A stretch of 64,000 nt of DNA, from NCBI GenBank assembly GCA_022823625.1, contig JAJEHQ010000006.1:1-64000 (forward strand), written 5' to 3'. Positions 57,898-64,000 of the stretch are shown here, piece after piece. Position 1 is the first letter of the stretch, and every line of letters starts with the position of its first letter. The stretch comes from Gammaproteobacteria bacterium (GTDB lineage Bacteria > Pseudomonadota > Gammaproteobacteria > Arenicellales > JAJDZL01). Under the pieces are notes generated by a model that was not told the DNA's origin, ran no database searches, and saw only the letters and a list, made by a program, of their open reading frames with translations. Position numbers and translations under genes: made by a program.

Positions 57898-58085
57898 TAA
57901 ATCAAATTTGTTCCATTAACCGATTCACTAATATTTTAGGCTTGAGACATGGAATTGTCCTTTGGAAGGTTCGACTTTGAACCCCTTTTCAAATCATTCC
58001 AAACCTGTGCAAGTGCCTGGTATTAAATTGAAACAATTTGTGATTAATAGTGAAACAGGAAATTGTCGGCTATGTTATTTTGAAT

Positions 58086-59651
58086 TCAAGCAACTGGACA
58101 GTCATTGGTAGTGGGAGTACTGTTTTCAGTTGCCTCACTGTCTCTTTTTGCAACTAGTGTTTCCAACAGCAGGCGTGCTTTAGAAAGCTGCTCCTCACCT
58201 AGTTCGGTGTATTGTGCATGACTTGCGGAGCGAAAAACATCAACTGAGGATTGAATCTCCTCTACAGCCTTGTCAGCGGCTCCGATTTCCCCGGTCATTT
58301 CTGCATATTCTCGTCTTGCTACACCGAGGTTTGCCACAGTCATCGCCCAGGTCATCGGAACTTTCTCGCGGGTCCACTCGGTTAAGGTGTTTTCGTATGC
58401 TTCAGTAGCTCTGAGCATAATGTCAGAACTTTCCTCCCGTTGCGCGAGTCTATGCAAAGCGGCCCCAAGGTTGTTATGTGTCATTGCCCAATCGTCGGGT
58501 ACCAACTCGCGATATCGTTCAGCGAGCGCACTGTTGTATGCGGCCACAGCCTGCTTGAGTGTACCTGGACCTCGCCGATGCTCTCCAAGATTGCGAAGCG
58601 CAGTACCGAGGTTGTCCATCGTTGCTGCCCAATCCAGGGGTGCGTCAGTGCGAGTCCATACCCGAAGCACGGCTTTATAGGAATTCACCGAACGTTTCAA
58701 CAATTTTGGATCACTTTGCTTACGGCCTAGAGACTGTAGCACTGCTGCCAGATTATTCATGGTGGAAACCCATTCATGCGCGCACAAATCTTCGCTTTGT
58801 TTCGTTAGTGCCTGCTCGAATGCCTCGATAGACTGCTGAAGAAGTGTATCGTCTGAGCATCGTTGGCCTAATGAACCCAGTGCATTTCCGAGACCATTCT
58901 GCACCATTGCCCATTGCATCGACTCAGTATCGGGGTTTAACCGCTTCAATGCTTCACCAAATGTACTGATCGCATCCTCAAGATAGCGAGTACCATTGCG
59001 ACGCTGTCCTATCATACCGAGAACGTTGCCCAATGTTTGTAAACTTGCAGTCAGCACATGAGGTTCTTCGAGTTCTTCTGCTAGCGGTAGAATTTTGTGT
59101 TTCAGCAAGTCGATTGATGCTTGTAGTGCCACGTCATCGTCGAATTCTCGTCCGTAATCTGCCAGCAAAGTTGCCTGTAGATGAACAAGATGCCACCTGT
59201 GAACAGTTTCAAGATCTTGAATTTCCGCACCTTGCTGACAAAGATCTGCAGCCAATTGATGTTCTTGCATTGATGCAGCAACAAGTGCCCGACACTCAGT
59301 TACCTTCGCCCGCGTTAAAGGCTCAGTCGTTGGAGCGAGTTGCTCCAGTTTACTGAGTTGCAATTCGAAATCCTGCAAAGAATCGAATTCACCATTCTCC
59401 AGGTCTGTTTTTAGGTTTTCTGCAAAGTTTGCGAGAGTCTTTTCCGTTGAAGATTTGCTGGAAAGTATCTCCAATTTATCTCGGACAGCGGATAATCGCA
59501 TTCTTGCTGTTCTTATCAGACCGGGTACCCGGATCGACTGGACATCTGAATTGATACAGGCGCGTAGAGCCAGAATCATCGCCTGCAAAACTTTGGCGTC
59601 TTCGGGAAACGTTTCGCATTTGGTGGAGTTTTTCAAGTTGAATCCGTCCAT
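58086..59651 (-). CDS. Tetratricopeptide repeat protein
   Basis: 521 residues from the ATG at 59651 (the frame opens at a TTG 30 bases earlier). The C-terminal two thirds contain at least five repeats of about 50 residues with a shared phrase, for example WAMVQNGLGNALGSLGQR, WVSTMNNLAAVLQSLGRK, WAATMDNLGTALRNLGEH, WAMTHNNLGAALHRLAQR and WAMTVANLGVARREYAEM, the NLG-type TPR repeats. No signal peptide or catalytic domain is seen. The repeats point to protein binding; the partner is unknown. It lies downstream of aprA on the same strand, about 170 bases away, but is probably separate. Confidence 0.8.
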   Translation of the reverse strand: MDGFNLKNSTKCETFPEDAKVLQAMILALRACINSDVQSIRVPGLIRTARMRLSAVRDKLEILSSKSSTEKTLANFAENLKTDLENGEFDSLQDFELQLSKLEQLAPTTEPLTRAKVTECRALVAASMQEHQLAADLCQQGAEIQDLETVHRWHLVHLQATLLADYGREFDDDVALQASIDLLKHKILPLAEELEEPHVLTASLQTLGNVLGMIGQRRNGTRYLEDAISTFGEALKRLNPDTESMQWAMVQNGLGNALGSLGQRCSDDTLLQQSIEAFEQALTKQSEDLCAHEWVSTMNNLAAVLQSLGRKQSDPKLLKRSVNSYKAVLRVWTRTDAPLDWAATMDNLGTALRNLGEHRRGPGTLKQAVAAYNSALAERYRELVPDDWAMTHNNLGAALHRLAQREESSDIMLRATEAYENTLTEWTREKVPMTWAMTVANLGVARREYAEMTGEIGAADKAVEEIQSSVDVFRSASHAQYTELGEEQLSKARLLLETLVAKRDSEATENSTPTTNDCPVA

Positions 59652-59753
59652 AACGATGATCAAGATTTGAATTGAACTCAAACAAGCATAGTCACAAACA
59701 TCGAAACGATTGCGGAGACTTCTGTAGTCAGCACTAACGCATTACTGACCAAT

Positions 59754-59783
59754 GCGCCCGCTGAATTTTCTCAATCAGGGCGC
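59754..59783 (-). terminator. GC-rich hairpin after aprA
   Basis: GCGCCC (59754-59759) and GGGCGC (59778-59783) with an inner partial TGA/TCA pairing; a hairpin 38-67 bases after the aprA stop with no T-run. It could mark a Rho-dependent end or protect the apr mRNA. Confidence 0.4.
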
Positions 59784-59820
59784 GAAGGTGACTGATTGTG
59801 AGATCTTAGGTTGCAGCAAA

Positions 59821-61653
59821 TCAGTCGACGATATGATAGACCGGGGCTTTTTCCATAGTCCACTCGCCTGATTCCGGGTCTCTTCGGGACAAAGTTAGCG
59901 CGTGCCAATTTTCGTCATCCAACTTCATGAAGTCGCCGCGGTAATAGTATCCGGGCCAGCGGGTTTCCTCGCGGAACAAAGTGTGGCGAACCACAGATTC
60001 CGAGGCAATTACGCGATGTGTCAATTCCCAAGCTCGTTGTAACTGGTGCAGGTCTTCAGCACCAACACAATTGAGGTCTTCCTGTAGGGTATGAAGCAAA
60101 TGCAGACCTCGAAGCAACATCGGCTCATTAGTCATATAGTTGTTGCTGATACCACCCGCATATTCATCCATGATTTTCTCAAGTCGCTGTAATCCATGAA
60201 TTGGAAGGATATAGCTGGGAGAAACCGTACCTCCTACAATTTCGTTCCGACCGACTGCATAATTTTCAAGAGGTTTGTAGATGGTGCGTTTCAGGTCTTC
60301 GTATTGTTTCTCCGAAATCTTTATGTTGTCATTGGCGTGATCGCGAATGTATCTCACCGCTGCTTTCGCTGCCAATCGACCCTCGGTAAAGGATCCGGAG
60401 GAAAACGCGTGCGCTGTGCCACCAAGTGCATCACCAGCACCGAACAGTCCGTCAACTGTCATCATCCGGTTGTAACCCCAATAGTATTCGTCCGGTGAGA
60501 CATCTTCGGGTCCGCTAGCCCATGCGCCTGAACAGGTTGCATGAGAACCCATGACATAAGGTTCCGAAGTAGTCAGTTCCGGATTGATGTACTTTGGATC
60601 AATGTCCTGAGATGCCCAGACAACCGCTTGTCCGACAGTCATTCCCAGAAAATTTTCCCAACCGATGACTTCCTTGTGCGGGTCTTGAAAAGCTTCCTTG
60701 GTAACCATGTGGATAGGGCCTCTGCCCGCTTTCATTTCTTCAATGAACGCGTGATTTCTGAGACACGTCGGAGTCGGATGATGGTCAATATACTCACCTA
60801 CAAGTTCTTTGGTATGGTCGTACCACTTCGATTCGTACTCTTCACCGTATGCATTCTGAGTATAGGTTTTCAGGTGCAGGAAGTATGCGCCGACCGGACC
60901 ATAGCCGTCTTTGAACCGGCACAGCACAATACGGTTTTCCATTTGCGTCATTTTGGCACCAACCATAATCGGCAATGCATAGGCGGACGCTGAACTCCAA
61001 GGCGCATACCAGGTTCGCCCCATACCCTCACCGACAGAGCGAGGCTTGAAAATGTGTGACGCGCCACCTGCGCCTACGATGACTGCCTTGGCGCGAAATA
61101 CATAATAGTCGCCTGTACGCACGTTGAAACCCACTGCTCCACCGATTCTGTTTGGTCGGCTTTCGTCAGACAAAAGATGGGTCACCATTATGCGGTTATA
61201 AATTTTGTCTGCAGACTTGCGTGCCGCCTCTGCTACGATGGGTTTGTAGCTCTCACCATGAATCATGATCTGCCACTTGCCCTCGCGCTGATAACGACCG
61301 GTTTCAGGATCGCGCATCAGTGGCAAACCCCATTCCTCGAATTTATGCACGGTTGAGTCGACGTGTCGGGCCATATCGAAAGCGAGGTCTTCCCTCACCA
61401 TGCCCATGAGGTCATTGCGGGCGTAACGAACGTGGTCTTCAGGTTGATTCTCGTCCCATTGCATACCCATGTAGCAATTGATGGCGTATAGACCCTGGGC
61501 TACCGCACCTGAACGATCGATATTCGCTTTTTCGGCAACAACTATTTTGAGGTCACGACCCCAGTAACGTGATTCATAAGCAGCTCCAGTACCGCCCATT
61601 CCACCACCGACAACCAGAATGTCGCAGTCAACGAATATCGTTTTGATTTTCAT
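59821..61653 (-). CDS. aprA: Adenylylsulfate (APS) reductase alpha subunit
   Basis: 610 residues, FAD enzyme. The flavin motif is CDILVVGGGMGGTGAAYESR, followed by EKANIDRSGAVAQGLYAINC, DHVRYARNDLMGMVREDLAF and a long Cys-poor central domain. The text MTVDGLFGAGDALGGTAHAF followed by SSGSFTEGRLAAKAAVRYIR is the FAD-closing motif of the fumarate-reductase/AprA family. In sulfur oxidisers AprAB converts sulfite plus AMP to APS, giving electrons to AprM or the quinone pool. It overlaps aprB by one base. Full length; no defect seen. Confidence 0.95.
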   Translation of the reverse strand: MKIKTIFVDCDILVVGGGMGGTGAAYESRYWGRDLKIVVAEKANIDRSGAVAQGLYAINCYMGMQWDENQPEDHVRYARNDLMGMVREDLAFDMARHVDSTVHKFEEWGLPLMRDPETGRYQREGKWQIMIHGESYKPIVAEAARKSADKIYNRIMVTHLLSDESRPNRIGGAVGFNVRTGDYYVFRAKAVIVGAGGASHIFKPRSVGEGMGRTWYAPWSSASAYALPIMVGAKMTQMENRIVLCRFKDGYGPVGAYFLHLKTYTQNAYGEEYESKWYDHTKELVGEYIDHHPTPTCLRNHAFIEEMKAGRGPIHMVTKEAFQDPHKEVIGWENFLGMTVGQAVVWASQDIDPKYINPELTTSEPYVMGSHATCSGAWASGPEDVSPDEYYWGYNRMMTVDGLFGAGDALGGTAHAFSSGSFTEGRLAAKAAVRYIRDHANDNIKISEKQYEDLKRTIYKPLENYAVGRNEIVGGTVSPSYILPIHGLQRLEKIMDEYAGGISNNYMTNEPMLLRGLHLLHTLQEDLNCVGAEDLHQLQRAWELTHRVIASESVVRHTLFREETRWPGYYYRGDFMKLDDENWHALTLSRRDPESGEWTMEKAPVYHIVD

Positions 61654-62123
61654 TAGTAGTAAACCCCTTGTTTGAGTTTTGATTTGTCAATGGTTGGCAA
61701 GCCCCTTTCAATATTTAGCGCATCAGGTTCATAACAAAGTAGTTCGGATTCCAATGCTTCTTCACTGGGTACTTCAAGATCAGCAAGCTGCGGAATCGCT
61801 TCGCCCCAAGGTTTCGTCGTAATCGGGGATATAAAGTTCTTTTCCCGACCGTCCCGAAATTTAATTCGCCAGGAAATCGTTCCTTTCTCTTCCTCTCGCA
61901 ACACACGGACACTGTGTCCGAGCGGTGAGAAATCTGCATACCCCCGGCAATCAATGGCATTTTGGGGGCAGGCTTTCACACAGGAGTAGCATTCCCAACA
62001 CATGTTTGGCTCAATGTTAATCGCACGTCTGTAGGTCTTGTCGATGTGCATGATGTCCGATGGACAGATGTCAACGCAGTGGCCACAGCCATCACAACGC
62101 GTCATGTATACAAAAGTTGGCAT
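61653..62123 (-). CDS. aprB: Adenylylsulfate (APS) reductase beta subunit
   Basis: 156 residues, the usual length. Two 4Fe-4S sites are plain: CDGCGHCVDICPSDIM and CWECYSCVKACPQNAID. The C-terminal tail (FISPITTKPWGEAIPQLADL) wraps round AprA in known structures. The protein passes electrons between the FAD of AprA and the membrane. Its stop overlaps the aprA start, and aprM is 85 bases upstream. Confidence 0.95.
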   Translation of the reverse strand: MPTFVYMTRCDGCGHCVDICPSDIMHIDKTYRRAINIEPNMCWECYSCVKACPQNAIDCRGYADFSPLGHSVRVLREEEKGTISWRIKFRDGREKNFISPITTKPWGEAIPQLADLEVPSEEALESELLCYEPDALNIERGLPTIDKSKLKQGVYY

Positions 62124-62208
62124 AGTAAATTGTTAACTCAAACTAGATTGTCGTAAATTATTGATTCGGTGCAACTTCACTAGTTGCAAAAATGAAAACC
62201 AAGCACGT

Positions 62209-63003
62209 TCAGTAATGACGCGGTAACTCTCTTTTGATGCCAAGACCAAACTTGGCCGGAGCATCTGCTGGAGGTGGTAGATTAGCTCGCGAGCCATCGG
62301 CATCGGCCATGCGATTTTGGTATGCGGCAGCTGGTTTAAAGAACATGTGTGCGAATTTGGACCATGGAACACCACCAAACAGGATAAGCGTGGCGACGAT
62401 AAACAGAAGAAAAAACAACCAGGCTAGAAAACCAACTCCCATGTTCTGAAAGAATGACCAAATCAATGCGAAAGTCGTGCTCGCTAAGAGAGACACCACG
62501 AACAGATCAGCCGGTATAAATCGAAATGGAGAATAACCTTCTGCTGCCACGTCCACCCGAATGAAAAACCAAAACCAATAACCCCCAACGCAGACCAGAA
62601 ACGCGCCTAAATGCCATAGCAGTGGATATACGACAGGTGTGCTGGACGCAGGTTCGCTGAAGCAAAATATCATGATGCCGGTTGTAACTAAAAACACTAC
62701 AAAACCATACATAGTCAGAAGGTGAGCGACGCGGCGACGGTTATTGCAGAATTCACCGGATGCAAGAACATCATGGGCTGCCGTTGCGCAAACGATTTTA
62801 AACTTTTCGCCTCCTCCAACTTCGTGAATACTGTCAGATTTCGATTTCTTCATGTTTTCAAAGAAATACTTTGCACTTTTCTTGTGGATTACGTCAAAAA
62901 TAGTTCCAACTATAACCAGGATGATCATAACGACAACAAATGTCTTCATGGCTGCAAGTGGAATCGTTACCGCAATGTCATTAAATGGATTGTTTAGCAA
63001 CAT
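62209..63003 (-). CDS. aprM: APS-reductase membrane protein AprM
   Basis: 264 residues with about six membrane segments (near residues 20-40, 85-110, 125-150, 170-190 and 195-215). Its place directly upstream of aprBA on the same strand is that of AprM, the proposed membrane anchor and electron acceptor of APS reductase in many sulfur-oxidising bacteria; sulfate reducers use QmoABC instead. The aprM-aprB-aprA order therefore supports an oxidative pathway. Histidines in or near the helices (HLLTMYGF, LLWHLGAFL) could hold haem b, by analogy with NarI/QmoC-like proteins. Confidence 0.85.
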   Translation of the reverse strand: MLLNNPFNDIAVTIPLAAMKTFVVVMIILVIVGTIFDVIHKKSAKYFFENMKKSKSDSIHEVGGGEKFKIVCATAAHDVLASGEFCNNRRRVAHLLTMYGFVVFLVTTGIMIFCFSEPASSTPVVYPLLWHLGAFLVCVGGYWFWFFIRVDVAAEGYSPFRFIPADLFVVSLLASTTFALIWSFFQNMGVGFLAWLFFLLFIVATLILFGGVPWSKFAHMFFKPAAAYQNRMADADGSRANLPPPADAPAKFGLGIKRELPRHY

Positions 63004-63532
63004 ACAAGTGATATCTCTCTTCTAGGTATGGGGCAGGCGGATTGAATCCGAACTGTCGAAACATTTTAATTGAAATTTGCATCGATGCAAATAGTAAAGG
63101 GTCGGTGAGGTACTTTCTATGGAACCTTGTTCCGATCACAGTGAAACTTTTCACCACACCCAGATCAACCATGGCCAGTTCATTCAAAATGTTTCAGAAA
63201 GATCTGTCAGCTTGGCAAATTCAGGCTACGTGGCGCGCCTAGGAGAAAGACGACTACCTCTTGGCACAAATCTACCTATTGCCAGTCTTTAATGATGAAA
63301 CAACAGCAGTAAAGGCCAACAACTTGATTGAAGTCAATTGAGAAGTGTATTTGACAAGCGCTTCTGAAACTTCGCAGTCAAGCGATACCGCCTTCGGGAA
63401 TTTATCGCATTCTTGGTTTCGTAGCCTTTATCTCGTAAGTGGTTGAAATTGGCGACGGCAATAGGGCAATAGAATGCTACCGCTGAATTCAATAAAACTG
63501 ATTCCACCACAAGAGTTCGTCAACACACTGAT
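63004..63532. other. Gap upstream of the apr operon
   Basis: 529 bases with no supported gene. A 68-codon frame (62981-63187, minus) overlaps the aprM start and has no known family, so I leave it out. The apr promoter must lie here, but I cannot point to a clear -35/-10 pair. Confidence 0.4.
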
Positions 63533-64000
63533 TTAGAATTCAACTGCTGAATCGTATGGTGGAATCTTTACTCGGCGCGCATCGAATTCACCTTTGGCAA
63601 CAACACTTTCGATATGAGTAGCAATTTCTTGCATTGGTGCAAACCACACATCTGCTCGATCTAGAACTCGTTCTAAAAACTGTGTAACAGTATCCCATCG
63701 CGATAGGCGCCCTGTAACAAACGGGTGGCATACAGGCACCCACAATCCACCATACTTATAAGCTGCCTCAAACTCCTGCTCGAAAATTTCCCAACCAGCA
63801 CGAGGTGAGCGAATCGGCATCATATAGTCAAGGTCCATTGACTGTACCCACTGTGGCCAATCATCAAGCCCCCAGTGCGATGGCAACTCAACCAATTTGC
63901 CTTTATCTGATTCGATAATGTACGGTACATCGTCTCCCATTAGTGACGCATCGTAGCGAAAACCGCGCTCAATCAGGAGATCAGCCGAATGATTTGAGAA
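63533..64000 (-). CDS. Polysaccharide deacetylase family protein (PuuE-like), cut by the window edge
   Basis: At least 155 residues, open to the right edge. The visible C-terminal part reads RGFRYDASLMGDDVPYIIES, then ELPSHWGLDDWPQWVQSMDL and WVPVCHPFVTGRLSRWDTVT. This matches the C-terminal half of the NodB-type fold as found in PuuE allantoinases and related deacetylases; HP-x-x-x-GR is its last conserved motif. The N-terminal part with the metal-binding motif is outside the window. The substrate (allantoin, chitin-like sugar or another amide) cannot be decided. The internal ATG at 63940 is not the real start, since the frame continues past it. Confidence 0.85.
   Translation of the reverse strand, partial: FSNHSADLLIERGFRYDASLMGDDVPYIIESDKGKLVELPSHWGLDDWPQWVQSMDLDYMMPIRSPRAGWEIFEQEFEAAYKYGGLWVPVCHPFVTGRLSRWDTVTQFLERVLDRADVWFAPMQEIATHIESVVAKGEFDARRVKIPPYDSAVEF

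Noticed and set aside
62981..63187. 68-codon minus-strand frame overlapping the aprM start
   Set aside because: No family resemblance; overlap with aprM start and no ribosome binding site support leaving it out.
1..64000. CRISPR arrays, IS elements, transposases or integrases
   Set aside because: I saw no regular spaced repeats and no transposase or integrase reading frame; only the tRNA-derived repeat suggests past insertion.

Overview
The window looks like part of the chromosome of a free-living, probably marine, sulfur-oxidising proteobacterium, most likely a gammaproteobacterium. The best evidence is a dissimilatory APS reductase operon in the sulfur-oxidiser arrangement aprM-aprB-aprA (59.8-63.0 kb, minus strand), together with LysR/GntR regulators, RND and HAAT transporters and CoA-dependent aromatic catabolism. 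The taxon is an inference; no ribosomal RNA is present. Several decayed genes (an AstE/DoeB-like deacylase at 4.3-4.7 kb and an HdrB C-terminus at 30.7-31.1 kb) show ongoing gene loss.

0-9.7 kb is a mixed region. It holds the tail of an unknown gene ending in a sliding-clamp-like motif, a GcvA-type LysR regulator, a protein made of three fused RidA domains, a DM13 protein, a Spy/CpxP-like periplasmic protein, two crotonase-family enzymes, an Abi_2/AbiF HEPN protein preceded by its own short promoter-RNA-terminator unit, and a RelB/RelE-type toxin-antitoxin pair. The pair lies between tRNA-Thr(CGT) and a degenerate copy of that tRNA's 3' part.

9.7-27.9 kb is a bacterial microcompartment (BMC) locus. 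A minimal shell set (BMC-P, BMC-H, tandem-domain BMC-T) is interleaved with an acylating aldehyde dehydrogenase, an opine/ketopantoate-type dehydrogenase, a malate/lactate-dehydrogenase homologue with a Eut-like N-terminal extension, and a RidA deaminase. A PuuA/GmaS-type gamma-glutamyl-amine synthetase opens the operon. A five-gene HAAT (Liv-type) ABC transporter, a GntR regulator and a complete three-subunit N-methylglutamate-synthase-like set (MgsABC/GlxBCD) close it. A divergent MSOX-like flavin oxidase and a TPR protein flank it. The working model is: amine import; gamma-glutamylation; conversion to an N-alkyl-glutamate; oxidation to an imine or aldehyde; handling inside the shell by RidA and acylating ALDH, with NAD recycled by the MDH-like enzyme.

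28-37.4 kb carries orphan Dpp-type permeases, a HAD phosphatase, the hdrB remnant, and an envelope export set (LolA-like protein, beta-barrel protein, flavin-dependent halogenase, RND/MMPL exporter). 37.6-53 kb is a RiPP gene cluster of the nitrile-hydratase-leader (NHLP/TOMM) type. It has an HlyD-like stub, a C39-peptidase ABC exporter, a second NHLM-type ABC exporter, an NHLP leader fused to an alpha/alpha-toroid enzyme, two paralogous proteins of unknown fold, a precursor peptide ending in LCCCW with its own terminator, a fused E1-like/YcaO cyclodehydratase, and an AlkB-type di-iron monooxygenase fused to a GlnE-like domain. The Trp in the core and the nearby halogenase suggest a halogenated azoline peptide. 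53-64 kb holds a PhyH dioxygenase, an ornithine-cyclodeaminase homologue, an aryl-CoA ligase with an aryl-CoA-type flavin monooxygenase, a TPR protein, aprMBA, and the 3' part of a polysaccharide deacetylase cut by the window edge.
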